From the NCBI RefSeq assembly GCF_030160655.1, contig NZ_BSOT01000005.1, positions 2,047,788 to 2,111,787 on the forward strand: a stretch of 64,000 nt of DNA. Direction: 5' to 3'. The notes under the pieces are model-generated. The model had not been told where the DNA came from and searched no databases. It saw only the letters and a program-made list of their open reading frames with translations. Below are positions 9,299-18,575 of the stretch, one piece after another (position 1 is the first letter of the stretch; each line of letters opens with the position of its first letter). The stretch is from Agaribacter marinus (GTDB lineage Bacteria; Pseudomonadota; Gammaproteobacteria; Enterobacterales; Alteromonadaceae). Made by a program: the position numbers and the translations under genes.

Positions 9299-10725
9299 AA
9301 TTCAACTCCCTCAATATTTTTTGTAGATGTTTTCACTGGCGTTTTACGTCGTTTTGTAGCGGAAGCATTAGTCTGTACAAGTGCTATATTTGAAGTAATT
9401 TTGATACTTGGATATGCCAGCTTTAATTGATCAAGTTGCTCAGTTTCTATTGGATTTTTCCATAGGTACAACCTTTCTAAACGAGGCAAGCCTATTACTT
9501 CATTGACGCCGTCAATACTAATTTCATTGGAAGTAAGATTGAGGACAACCAAGTGTTTTAATTGTGCAATAGGCGCAATAAGATCGTCATTTAGAGCAGA
9601 ATTACTGAGGATTAATTGAGTTATTTGCGAACACTCACTGATTAACTCACTTACTTCCTTGGTAATTTTATTGTTTGACAAGTTTAACCAAGCAATATTG
9701 TGCTTTAACGGCGCAAGTAACTGAGTTAACTGCTGAGGAGAATAGCTATGTAATGATAAGTTCACCATCAGCAGTGGATTGGTTTTACTTATTTCTTTAA
9801 CACTCGCGCCAGTCCTTCGTAGCATTTCAATTGCCGTAGCATCAGCTGGCTCCGCGTTTTCGCCCAAAATATCTGCAAGGAAAGTACTTGGCCCACTAGC
9901 CTCTCCGGCCCAAGGTGCACCGTTTTCAATCCAATCCATTAATGCGACCAACTCTTCAGCGCTGGGTCGTGGTTTGCCATCCGGCGGCATCGCTTTTTTA
10001 TTCTCTCGTAACATAAACAAACGACGAATCGCTTCACTGTTTAGTGCTGAGCCTGGTGTAATAGCAGCAACACCGCTATCACCGCCTGCCAGAGCCATAT
10101 CTTGTTTATTTAAATTCAGCCCCCCCTGTTGTTTGCTTTCGCCATGACATTGGTAACAATAATGTTTCAAGATTGGCTCAATTTGCGTAGTAAAGGTATC
10201 GGTAGTTAAATATTTGTCCGTAGCAGCGCGGTTTGTTGTTTTACCTAACCACGAAGCCATGGGTTCGGGCGCTGCGCTTGATAAGAAGTTATCGCCATGA
10301 GTCAACATGCCGCCATAATGACCAGTCACAAAAATTGCGCTCACGCATAAGAACAAGGTAGTTGTGTATGCGTATTTAAAAGACGCCATCTTTTTTTGCA
10401 GGCTAAGCCGCTTAAAGAGCAAAGCTAAAATTGCGAGCAAAGCGACAGCTAGCCCGAAACGTTTATGCCAATATATGGTATCGCCGACATAACCTCCATG
10501 ATGTGCCAAAGACCAGCCCATTGCCGCAGTCACTGCCGCAGACAAAGCGCCAACAATTAAGATGAAATATATTGTCGATTGAAATATAGGACTATTTGTA
10601 ATGCCGCGAAATCGAGCAAAAACTTCAACGATCACAACAGCAATAAGTAATGCCACTGGAAAGTGCAAAACAAGTGGATGTAAACGACCCAAAAACAGCA
10701 ATAGACTTGGTTCAGAAATTCCCAT
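9295..10725 (-). CDS. Membrane c-type cytochrome with leucine-rich repeats
   Basis: The 476-residue protein begins with about four membrane segments (RLHPLVLHFPVALLIAVVIV onward, residues 1-140) resembling the DUF2231-type membrane domain of planctomycete cytochromes. A PSCyt1 haem domain follows with CYQCHGES near residue 190 and AMPPDGKPRPS near 250. The C-terminal part, about 300-450, is made of leucine-rich repeats such as LNLTSNEISIDGVNEVIGLPRL. It is the first gene of the three-gene operon. A likely role is anchoring electron transfer from the exported cytochrome to the inner membrane, with the repeats binding a partner. That role is inference. Confidence 0.82.
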   Translation of the reverse strand: MGISEPSLLLFLGRLHPLVLHFPVALLIAVVIVEVFARFRGITNSPIFQSTIYFILIVGALSAAVTAAMGWSLAHHGGYVGDTIYWHKRFGLAVALLAILALLFKRLSLQKKMASFKYAYTTTLFLCVSAIFVTGHYGGMLTHGDNFLSSAAPEPMASWLGKTTNRAATDKYLTTDTFTTQIEPILKHYCYQCHGESKQQGGLNLNKQDMALAGGDSGVAAITPGSALNSEAIRRLFMLRENKKAMPPDGKPRPSAEELVALMDWIENGAPWAGEASGPSTFLADILGENAEPADATAIEMLRRTGASVKEISKTNPLLMVNLSLHSYSPQQLTQLLAPLKHNIAWLNLSNNKITKEVSELISECSQITQLILSNSALNDDLIAPIAQLKHLVVLNLTSNEISIDGVNEVIGLPRLERLYLWKNPIETEQLDQLKLAYPSIKITSNIALVQTNASATKRRKTPVKTSTKNIEGVEL

Positions 10726-10867
10726 AACTTATAAAACTAACAGTGTACTAAGATAACGATAGCTAAAAGTATATTGAATTAAGAAAGTGGTAGCCTTAAG
10801 AAAACAACTCACTTAGATCTTGAAAATATTGAACCATCGATTACTTAAAAAACAACAAGTTGAAGTT

Positions 10868-12232
10868 TTATTTAAACTTATTATTTGTTAAATCTTGTTG
10901 GTAATGCGTAGGACTTTGGCCCGTTATTTTCTTAAAAACAGTACTAAAATAGTTCGCATCATTAAATCCGACAGAAAAAGCCGTATCAGTTACAGACATA
11001 GTGGCTAAGAGTATTTTTGCCTGCTCAATGCGATATTCAGATAAATATTGATTAATCGTTTGCTTAGTGTCTTTTTTGAACTTGCGACGCATATAGGATT
11101 CACTAACGCTAACTTGCTGCGCCAAGTCACTTGTATCAAATTGCTCATGGTATTTTTCGCGAATATAAATTTTCACCTTCTCCACCAGATGCTCGGAGCG
11201 GTTGGTAGGTATATTTTGTATGGCTTCAGACAATTCCAACATTTCAGACGTTGCCAGCTCTCGAACGGATTGGATATCTTTACTCTGCGCAATCGCTTTA
11301 ATTTTAGCTTCGTTTCGGTCGAGTAATTCGCGCTTATTACCGCCGGCATCAATGGTATTCGACGTCAACAAACTTAAGATGTCTCTTATTTTCAATTTGT
11401 AATGATGAATATCTCCTTGAGATTGCAACTCAATGTTTTCAAGCATTTGACGCAGCTCAGGTCTAATATTTTTATTCCCTGACCGTAGTAGAAAATTTAA
11501 CTCCTCGGTTAATAAGAGTGTCTTGCCTTTCAATTCATTTATGTCTAGGTATACCGCCCATCCCCAGAAGCCCGCTAATAGCGCCGCACCAATGCCATAT
11601 ATCCAGTGAAAACTAAAGAAAAACATACTCAGTAAAAAGAAAATGCCGAAACAAAGCGCCCCGGCTAAAAATGAAAGCGTAATTTTACTTTTTGCTTCAA
11701 TCAGTTGACGGTAAAGCAAGTATAAACATGGCAATATTAGCATCGAACAAATACCAAACATTGCTGTATACCTGTGCGTTGACCGGTTCGGCTCGAAAGG
11801 AAAAAGTGGTTTAATACTGGCGGAAAAAAATATTTCATGATGTGTAATATCGTGCGATAGGACATAAATGACTGAAGTCAGCGGACCAAGAATGTAAGGC
11901 GCAACCCAAAGTAATTTATGCATGTCGATTTTGCTCTGCAAGAATAAAGCTGACAATAAACAGGGAAGCCCAACAGAAAAAAGCAAACTGACACGCAAAT
12001 ACAATAAAAATAGGCCTTGGCTTCCACCTGTGAGTTCTTGTGCGGAACGACATAGTAAAAACGCAATGAATATTGCTAAAGAAATAGTAAAGAGATTACG
12101 CCCTTTGAGCACACCTCGATAAATCACAACAAAATATAGCAATACCATTAATAACAACTGAGATGAAATTATTGGCATTAGAAAATACTGGAATGTGAGG
12201 CTAGTGATTTGCAATTCCATACTGAACGGCAC
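10868..12232 (-). CDS. Membrane-embedded AraC-family regulator
   Basis: The 454-residue protein has about seven hydrophobic segments in residues 1-235, a charged linker (235-345), and a C-terminal AraC double helix-turn-helix (about 350-450) with SDLAQQVSVSESYMRRKF and AFSVGFNDANYFSTVFKK. It therefore seems to sense a membrane or periplasmic signal and bind DNA while anchored. It is encoded just upstream of the cytochrome operon on the same strand, 142 bases away, and may control it. The start is GTG at 12232, or ATG at 12220. No ligand can be named. Confidence 0.85.
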   Translation of the reverse strand: MPFSMELQITSLTFQYFLMPIISSQLLLMVLLYFVVIYRGVLKGRNLFTISLAIFIAFLLCRSAQELTGGSQGLFLLYLRVSLLFSVGLPCLLSALFLQSKIDMHKLLWVAPYILGPLTSVIYVLSHDITHHEIFFSASIKPLFPFEPNRSTHRYTAMFGICSMLILPCLYLLYRQLIEAKSKITLSFLAGALCFGIFFLLSMFFFSFHWIYGIGAALLAGFWGWAVYLDINELKGKTLLLTEELNFLLRSGNKNIRPELRQMLENIELQSQGDIHHYKLKIRDILSLLTSNTIDAGGNKRELLDRNEAKIKAIAQSKDIQSVRELATSEMLELSEAIQNIPTNRSEHLVEKVKIYIREKYHEQFDTSDLAQQVSVSESYMRRKFKKDTKQTINQYLSEYRIEQAKILLATMSVTDTAFSVGFNDANYFSTVFKKITGQSPTHYQQDLTNNKFK

Positions 12233-12351
12233 GACTCATTTGTTAACAAAGCTCACGCATTATTAACAAATTTTAAAAACCTGCAAGTAATTTAGCCGAT
12301 GGGGATGTCACTAATCATTGTTTTTAACCCTGTAATTCAGGCATGCTGTTC

Positions 12352-13317
12352 CTATGTATTGGACTGATACCTCATCGCCACGTTGCACCGTTCATAATGC
12401 CCGCCATACGTTTGCATGATTTTTTCGCAATGCACAAAACCCAATTTTTCATATAAGTGGATGGCAGATTCACACTTTTTGTTCGTCAATAAATAAAGCT
12501 TTTTTACTTTCATTGCTTTAGCTTGTTCTATGACATATTGAAGAAGTTTTTCACCAATTTTTTGGCCTCGCATTGACGACAATACGCCCATCTTGGTTAA
12601 CTCAAATTCACCTTCACCTGTTTTCAATAAAGCGCAGGTCCCCACAATGCCATATAGTGCGTGCTTGGCAAACCAAATATGCCCACCTTGTTTAATAATA
12701 TTCTCTTCAGGCTGCTGCAACACTTTCTTGTCGATATCTTCGAGTACAAACATATCTTCAACCCATTCGGTGTTTATCACATTAAAAAAAGAAGAGAGCT
12801 TTTTTTCAAATGGCAAAAATACAATTTCTTCATTCTTTGTCGCCTGGAGGTGCTCTTTGGTTCTTTCAAGTAAACTCTTTCTTGAAAGTGAACTCTCAAA
12901 CGCCAACACCGCCTGATAAAAATCATTGCCCTCTTCTTTGCTGAGTTCAATCGCTGCTTTTTCAACACCAGCCCAAACTGGTTGGACGTTTTCTAAGACT
13001 ACAATACCTTTTGCACTCAACTGCATGATTTTTTTACGCGCATCCTTGTCATCCGCAGCTAGTTCAATTAGCTTCTCATCGAGTAATTGCCGACAGAATT
13101 GACTAAGCGCTGGCTGAGACAAACCTAAACGTTCAGACGCGTCGACAACTGACACGCTATGCTTAGCGCGCAACATGGCCAATAAACTAAACCATTTAGG
13201 TTGAATGGGGAGTTCGAATTCTGTATATACCGATTGTGCGTCACTCATTAATCTATCACTAAGGCGCTTTAGGCGGCTGCCTAACCCTAGTTCGCCAATT
13301 TCATTAAAGTAGTCCAT
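12352..13317 (-). CDS. MarR-GNAT fusion protein
   Basis: This protein of about 321 residues joins an N-terminal MarR winged helix (roughly residues 1-150; VVDASERLGLSQPALSQF, then DDKDARKKIMQLS) to a C-terminal GNAT acetyltransferase domain. The GNAT acetyl-CoA loop is MRGQKIGEKLLQYVI. Such fusions are known, but their substrates are usually unknown. I chose the ATG at 13317 because GGAAGC lies just before it; an in-frame ATG upstream at 13359 would add 14 residues and cover the operator. A long inverted repeat upstream suggests autoregulation. The RND pump encoded upstream on the same strand is a possible target. Confidence 0.85.
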   Translation of the reverse strand: MDYFNEIGELGLGSRLKRLSDRLMSDAQSVYTEFELPIQPKWFSLLAMLRAKHSVSVVDASERLGLSQPALSQFCRQLLDEKLIELAADDKDARKKIMQLSAKGIVVLENVQPVWAGVEKAAIELSKEEGNDFYQAVLAFESSLSRKSLLERTKEHLQATKNEEIVFLPFEKKLSSFFNVINTEWVEDMFVLEDIDKKVLQQPEENIIKQGGHIWFAKHALYGIVGTCALLKTGEGEFELTKMGVLSSMRGQKIGEKLLQYVIEQAKAMKVKKLYLLTNKKCESAIHLYEKLGFVHCEKIMQTYGGHYERCNVAMRYQSNT

Positions 13318-13350
13318 TCTTGCTTCCTTAAACGTTAACCAAACTAGATG

Positions 13351-13388
13351 AATAATCATTTATATAATCAATTATGTAAATGATTATT
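13351..13388. promoter_or_regulatory. Inverted-repeat operator upstream of the MarR-GNAT gene
   Basis: AATAATCATTT (13351-13361) and AAATGATTATT (13378-13388) form a perfect 11-base inverted repeat with a 16-base AT-rich centre. It begins 34 bases upstream of the chosen MarR-GNAT start. AT-rich palindromes of this kind are typical MarR-family binding sites. Binding by the adjacent regulator is inferred. Confidence 0.55.
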
Positions 13389-13447
13389 TTGTTTGTCAAC
13401 AGAGAAATTAAGATACCCTAGGCGTGTATATGCACTAGTCTAATGTT

Positions 13448-13484
13448 CACGATATCAAGTAGTATGATTTCACTTGATATCGTG
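13448..13484. repeat. 13-bp perfect inverted repeat
   Basis: CACGATATCAAGT (13448-13460) and ACTTGATATCGTG (13472-13484) are perfectly complementary with an 11-base spacer. The site is 31 bases past the stop of the RND permease gene, in the spacer before the MarR-GNAT promoter. No T run follows on either strand, so it is not a normal terminator. It could be an operator or an mRNA-stabilising hairpin. Confidence 0.6.
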
Positions 13485-13514
13485 TGAATGCTTCCGTCGA
13501 TTTGCTTTATAGAC

Positions 13515-16500
13515 TTAGGCCTTTGAACCTTGCTCTAACGTCGAGCCCTCTACTGGATTTTCACCTTTTGTGTAGGGTAACTCTTCCTCCAACTTTTCTA
13601 GCTTACGCGATCTAAGTTCTGGCGAACCTGTGTTTCGAGCTAGGTAGCTGTATGCCGTCGGAATGATAAACAAGGTCATAAAAGTAGAAAATATGACACC
13701 GGCAAAAATCACCATCCCTATTACCATACGAGATTCGGCACCAGGTCCAGACGCTAAAACTAACGGCAGCGCACTAAACACTGTCGTAAAGCCGGTCATT
13801 ACAATTGGCCGCAAACGTTGAGTGGCTGCTTTTTTGATGGCTTCCTCAAATTCTACACCTGAGTCACGCAGTTGATTCGTAAACTCTACAATCAAAATAC
13901 CATTCTTAGCAGCTAATCCTATCAACATCACCAAGCCAATTTGACTGTAAATATTTATCGACATATCCGCTAAATACAAACCAACATAAGCACCAACAAG
14001 CGCCAACGGGACAGTAAACATGATAACGAGAGGGTGTACCCAACTCTCAAACTGTGCGGCTAGCACCAAATAGGTCACAGCTAACGCCAATGCAAAAATG
14101 AACACGAAACTAGAGCCAGACTCTTGGTACAACTGCGATTCGCCTTTGTAATCAATCGATACCTGGTCTGGTAGTTCATTTGCGACAATATCTTCCAAAA
14201 AGGTAAGTGCTTCCGCAATCGTGTAGTCGTCCGCTAGATTGGCACTGATTGTCACTGCGCGCATTCTGTTGTATCGATTCAAGGTAGTCGATGTCGCTTG
14301 CTCTTTTACTGTGACCAAATTATCAAGCGGTATTAGGCGTCCAGTGCGATCAGAACGAACATAAATATTATCGATACTTTCTGGACTTCGATAATCTTCT
14401 TCGTTCCCCTCAATGATCACATCGTACTCTTGGCCACGGTCTAAAAAGGTAGACACCCGCCGTTGCCCCAACATGGTTTCCAGCGTTCTTCCAATTTCAG
14501 AAATGGACACGCCTAAATCTGCTGCTCTGTCTCGATTTATATCAACCAATAACTGTGGCGATGTTTCTTTGTAATCGGAGTCAATTCTAACCAGTCCCGG
14601 ATTTTCTCTCGCTTTATTTATGACAATATCTCGCCACGCTACGAGCTCTTCATATGTGTTGCCTTGCAAAACAAATTGAACTGGCCGGCCCAAGCCTCGC
14701 CCGCCAATCGCTGAGCGCATAATTGCAAAAGCTCGCACATCTGGTACTTGAGACAATTTACCACTCATCTCACGCATGACATCAAAGGTCGATCGCGTTC
14801 GGCTTTCCCAGTCACTCATGCCAACAATTGCAATGCCTGCTCTTCCACCAAACCCTGGGGTTCTTACTAACAAGCGTTCTATCTCACCAGATTCACGATA
14901 AGGCATCAAAATTTCTTCAATCTTCTTTAAGTTACGAGAATTACTTTCAAAACTCGCCCCTTCTTGCGCCTGCATTAATATAAAGAAGTTGCCCCTATCT
15001 TCTCTGGGTACAAACTCCTCTTTTAATTTACCTTGCATTTGCCAAATTAAAGCGACCGCACCGACCATCATTAACAGCATTAGTATTGGTTGTTTTAAGG
15101 TTGTTGTAAGCGCTTTGTAATAACTCGCTTCAAACCGCCCAAATGCCTTGTCCATCCATGCGCCAAAACCAGAGCTTCGTTCGCGTTTTTTCAGTAACTT
15201 TGATGCCATCATGGGAGACAAAGTCAACGCAGTAAAACTCGAAAAGGCTACTGCTGCTGCTATCGCTAATGCAAACTCCGTAAATAATCTGCCGATGTTA
15301 CCTTCTAAAAATACTAAAGGTATAAAGACAGAAATAAGCACCAAGGTTGTTGCTATTACAGCAAAGCCAACTTCCCGAGCGCCTCTATACGCAGCTAGTA
15401 TTGGCGGTTCACCTAACTCTATCCGTCGATATATATTCTCAAGTACAACAATGGCGTCATCTACCACTAGACCAATGGCTAGCACTAAGGCGAGTAAGGT
15501 AAGTAAATTGATAGAAAACCCAAGTGCAAACATGACAATAAATGCGGCAACTAATGAGACAGGCACCGTTACCGCGGGAATGAGTGTCGCCCGCACGTTA
15601 CCTAAAAATAAATAAATAACGATAACGACCATAATCATTGCAATTGCGAGAGTGTTGTATACTTCGTCTATTGATTCTTCTATAAAAATAGAAGAGTCAT
15701 AACTTGCTACAATAAAAATATTATCAGGTAAGGTTTTTTCAATTCGATTTATAGCGTCGCGAGCCGAGCGTGCTACCTCCAGCGTATTCGCCTTGGATTG
15801 CTTAACAATACCAAGGCCAATCATATTAACACCATCACCCCTAAAATCTGTTTCGTCATCCGCAGCGGTCAATTCTACTGTCGCTACTTCTCGTAGCTTG
15901 ACCAAATAGCCATCAGCACCGGCAGCAACTGTTAATTCCGCAAAGTCTTCCGGCGACAAAAAGCTTCTTGCTACCCTAACGTCAAAATCACGGTCAGTAG
16001 ACTCAACTCTTCCTGCGGGCAACTCTACATTTTCACTTCGGATGACCCGCTCAATATCACTAACAGTAATACCGCGAGCTGCCATCGCATTACGATCAAG
16101 CCAGACTTTCATTGCATACGTTCGTCCACCGCCTAACTGAACGCGGGCAACACCCTCCGCAATAGACAATCTATCCACCACAAAGCGGTCGGCATAATCG
16201 GTCAGCTCCATCACGTTTAGGTTGGTACTGCGCAGGTTGTACCAAATGATTGGGCTTTCATCGGAGTTTGATTTCGCGACTTCTGGGGGCAACGCTTGGT
16301 CCGGCAAATTATTCAAGGCACGCGATATTCGCTCTCTTACATCATTTGCTGCAGCATCAATATCTCTATTTAATTGAAACTCAATAGTGATGCTGGAGCG
16401 GCCATTTCGGCTAGAAGAAGAAATGTTCTTTATACCTTCAATACCACTGATTCGGTCTTCCAATAATTGGGTAATTCTGCTTTCAATGATATCTGCAGAT

Positions 16501-16661
16501 GCGCCCGGATACTGCGTATTTATTGAGACAATTGGTGGGTCTATATCGGGGTATTCACGTAGCGATAAAAAAGTAATCGCTACCAAACCGAATACCAGTA
16601 AGAGTAAATTTACGACTGACGCAAATACGGGTCGTTTAACAGAAAGATCTGAAATAAGCAT
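13515..16661 (-). CDS. RND multidrug efflux permease (HAE-1 family)
   Basis: The 1048-residue inner-membrane pump has the AcrB/MexB length and layout: twelve membrane segments and two large periplasmic loops. TM4 carries the proton-relay motif GLVVDDAIVVLENIYRR, and the N terminus reads MLISDLSVKRPVFASVVNLLL. Proton influx drives export of drugs, dyes or toxic metabolites. It lies 12 bases after the adaptor gene on the same strand, so the two form an operon. No outer-membrane channel gene is present, so it probably borrows a TolC-type channel encoded elsewhere. The substrate cannot be told from sequence. Confidence 0.93.
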   Translation of the reverse strand: MLISDLSVKRPVFASVVNLLLLVFGLVAITFLSLREYPDIDPPIVSINTQYPGASADIIESRITQLLEDRISGIEGIKNISSSSRNGRSSITIEFQLNRDIDAAANDVRERISRALNNLPDQALPPEVAKSNSDESPIIWYNLRSTNLNVMELTDYADRFVVDRLSIAEGVARVQLGGGRTYAMKVWLDRNAMAARGITVSDIERVIRSENVELPAGRVESTDRDFDVRVARSFLSPEDFAELTVAAGADGYLVKLREVATVELTAADDETDFRGDGVNMIGLGIVKQSKANTLEVARSARDAINRIEKTLPDNIFIVASYDSSIFIEESIDEVYNTLAIAMIMVVIVIYLFLGNVRATLIPAVTVPVSLVAAFIVMFALGFSINLLTLLALVLAIGLVVDDAIVVLENIYRRIELGEPPILAAYRGAREVGFAVIATTLVLISVFIPLVFLEGNIGRLFTEFALAIAAAVAFSSFTALTLSPMMASKLLKKRERSSGFGAWMDKAFGRFEASYYKALTTTLKQPILMLLMMVGAVALIWQMQGKLKEEFVPREDRGNFFILMQAQEGASFESNSRNLKKIEEILMPYRESGEIERLLVRTPGFGGRAGIAIVGMSDWESRTRSTFDVMREMSGKLSQVPDVRAFAIMRSAIGGRGLGRPVQFVLQGNTYEELVAWRDIVINKARENPGLVRIDSDYKETSPQLLVDINRDRAADLGVSISEIGRTLETMLGQRRVSTFLDRGQEYDVIIEGNEEDYRSPESIDNIYVRSDRTGRLIPLDNLVTVKEQATSTTLNRYNRMRAVTISANLADDYTIAEALTFLEDIVANELPDQVSIDYKGESQLYQESGSSFVFIFALALAVTYLVLAAQFESWVHPLVIMFTVPLALVGAYVGLYLADMSINIYSQIGLVMLIGLAAKNGILIVEFTNQLRDSGVEFEEAIKKAATQRLRPIVMTGFTTVFSALPLVLASGPGAESRMVIGMVIFAGVIFSTFMTLFIIPTAYSYLARNTGSPELRSRKLEKLEEELPYTKGENPVEGSTLEQGSKA

Positions 16662-16673
16662 GCTAACCTCCCC

Positions 16674-17726
16674 TTACCCAATAATCTTAACCAAAGACCC
16701 ATCTCGGATACGCAAGGTACCCTCAACGATAACTTTTTCGCCAACAGAAACCCCATCCAAGATTTGAACCAACCCGGGTTTTCTTTCCCCAACCGTTACT
16801 TCAACCTTTACAGCTTTGTTGTCGCCATTCACGGTATACAAATATTGTTTGTCGCCATCTGGCACCAACGCGCTTTCAGGCACAACTAGGGCATTTAGCA
16901 CGCGTTTTTCGATATTGACTTGCAACAGTAGACCTGGTCTTAATTTTAGATCTTCATTGTCAATTTTTGCGCGCACCCTAATAGAGCGAGTAACGGGGTC
17001 GATACGCGATTCTACGTTACTTATTTGTCCTGAAAAAATTTCACCCGGATACGCCACTGATGTAGCCGCAATATTTTGCCCATCTGCAAGACTAGACAAG
17101 TGGTTTTCACTGACATTAAAGTCAACTTTTATAGTACGCAAGTCATCAAGTGTTGTAATCGTGTCGCCCGGTCTAACTAGACTACCCACACTCACCATTC
17201 GCGTGCCTAAGCGCCCGCTAAATGGCGCAATCACTTTAAGTTCTTCAAGTTCAGCTTTTGCAACTTCACGTTGCGCAGATAAGGCTTTAACTCTCGCTTG
17301 TTGTTCTTCGAGCAATTGCTGCGAAGCCGCTCGCTCACGCGCAAGCCCCTTAATTCTGCTAAGTTGGCGTTTGGCGTCGGCTAAGTTAATTTCAATTTCA
17401 TTTAACTTAGCTATCTCGGCGCGATTATTTAGCTGCGCAAGCAGTTGACCTTGCTCAACGGCATCTCCGTCATCAAACAAAATTTCTGTAAGAGTCTCTG
17501 CTTGCTGAGCAGTAATATTGACGGACTCATTAGCGACTGCTGTCCCTAGGGCTTCAACCACGACAGGAAAAGATTCTTGTGAGGCTGCTTTTACAGCGAC
17601 AGGGGTTTGCCCTCCGCCACGTGCATCGCTTGCAACAGGCTGCTGAGGCAGGTTCATATAGGCAATAAAGCCTCCCAACACTATCACACCCAATAGTAGA
17701 GGCGATATTTTAATTATTCTACGCAT
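16674..17726 (-). CDS. RND efflux periplasmic adaptor subunit
   Basis: This 350-residue membrane fusion protein has one N-terminal membrane anchor (PLLLGVIVLGGFIAYMNL) and a split lipoyl/barrel-sandwich domain. An alpha-hairpin lies near residues 100-150 (AKRQLSRIKGLARERAASQQ), followed by a beta-barrel and a membrane-proximal domain ending VIVEGTLRIRDGSLVKI. It would bridge the RND permease to an outer-membrane channel. It is the first gene of the two-gene efflux operon and is divergent from the Nudix-like lipoprotein gene. Confidence 0.92.
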   Translation of the reverse strand: MRRIIKISPLLLGVIVLGGFIAYMNLPQQPVASDARGGGQTPVAVKAASQESFPVVVEALGTAVANESVNITAQQAETLTEILFDDGDAVEQGQLLAQLNNRAEIAKLNEIEINLADAKRQLSRIKGLARERAASQQLLEEQQARVKALSAQREVAKAELEELKVIAPFSGRLGTRMVSVGSLVRPGDTITTLDDLRTIKVDFNVSENHLSSLADGQNIAATSVAYPGEIFSGQISNVESRIDPVTRSIRVRAKIDNEDLKLRPGLLLQVNIEKRVLNALVVPESALVPDGDKQYLYTVNGDNKAVKVEVTVGERKPGLVQILDGVSVGEKVIVEGTLRIRDGSLVKIIG

Positions 17727-17858
17727 AGTACTCCTCGCTCGCCGACAATATGTCTTCGTTTATTAGGTATTAATGGATCTTTATAAATTTTTTACTTGAG
17801 TCTATCTGATACGGTAAGTAGAGTTTGTCACTTATTACTTTGTCAATATACGTGAATT

Positions 17859-18395
17859 ATGACAACTGGATTTAAACTTTACACTTTACCTGTGCTAATA
17901 CTATTACTTAGTGCATGCAACAAACAAGAAGTATCTGCACCGAGCTGTCGCGTCGACACTAATTTTCATAGTGGATTTAAATCTTCAGGCACGTGCCTAG
18001 TGCGAGTAGAAAATAAATTACTCGCTCTCACATATTCCGACAATACATATGACCTGCCAACACGTAAAAATCTTCCAAACGAATCTGGACAATGTGCTGC
18101 ACATAGAGCTGTGTGGGAAGATACAGGGCTAAATGTACAAGTAAGTGCGCCTTTAGGTGTGTTAGAAAATGGCTCTTGGTTATACGCGTGCCATATGCAC
18201 GGTGGCTTTGATGGTTCTGAAATTAATATTCCCGTGCCTTCCTGGGCAAACAAACAATTGCTGAACATTGCATTTATCGACCCTTTTACAATTGACGTAA
18301 AACAATGGCGTCAACCTGATGATTTTATCAATGTTCGAGACGGCTACATAGCGAGTAAACAACTGCAAAAACCACAGTTAGATAATACGCCCTGA
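17859..18395 (+). CDS. Lipoprotein with degenerate Nudix box
   Basis: The 178-residue protein has a lipoprotein signal with lipobox LLSAC, giving a lipidated Cys20. The mature part resembles a Nudix hydrolase. Residues 75-91 (ESGQCAAHRAVWEDTGL) fit the second half of the Nudix box, with Glu75, Arg83, Glu87, Asp88 and Gly90. The first catalytic Glu of the REUxEE core is Ala84 and the leading Gly is missing. Nudix enzymes are normally cytoplasmic nucleotide hydrolases, so a lipidated envelope version with a damaged site probably binds rather than cleaves, or acts on another substrate. It is divergent from the RND operon. Confidence 0.7.
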   Translation: MTTGFKLYTLPVLILLLSACNKQEVSAPSCRVDTNFHSGFKSSGTCLVRVENKLLALTYSDNTYDLPTRKNLPNESGQCAAHRAVWEDTGLNVQVSAPLGVLENGSWLYACHMHGGFDGSEINIPVPSWANKQLLNIAFIDPFTIDVKQWRQPDDFINVRDGYIASKQLQKPQLDNTP

Positions 18396-18458
18396 GACTG
18401 TATCAAGACAACAGGCACACATCTTATCGAATGAAGACCCCTTACACCTGTATGTTTT

Positions 18459-18487
18459 TTGAACTTTAGTGTAATTTTTAGTACTAT
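18459..18487 (+). promoter_or_regulatory. Candidate sigma-70 promoter for the GGDEF gene
   Basis: TTGAAC (18459-18464) and TACTAT (18482-18487) are separated by 17 bases. Transcription would start near 18494, about 80 bases before the gene. Confidence 0.5.
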
Positions 18488-18575
18488 ACATAAGTAGTAA
18501 AAAAATAATAAGTAATTACTAAAATAAGAAAAATAAATAAAAACGTATAAACGTTTGATAAACCATGGTGCGCAT

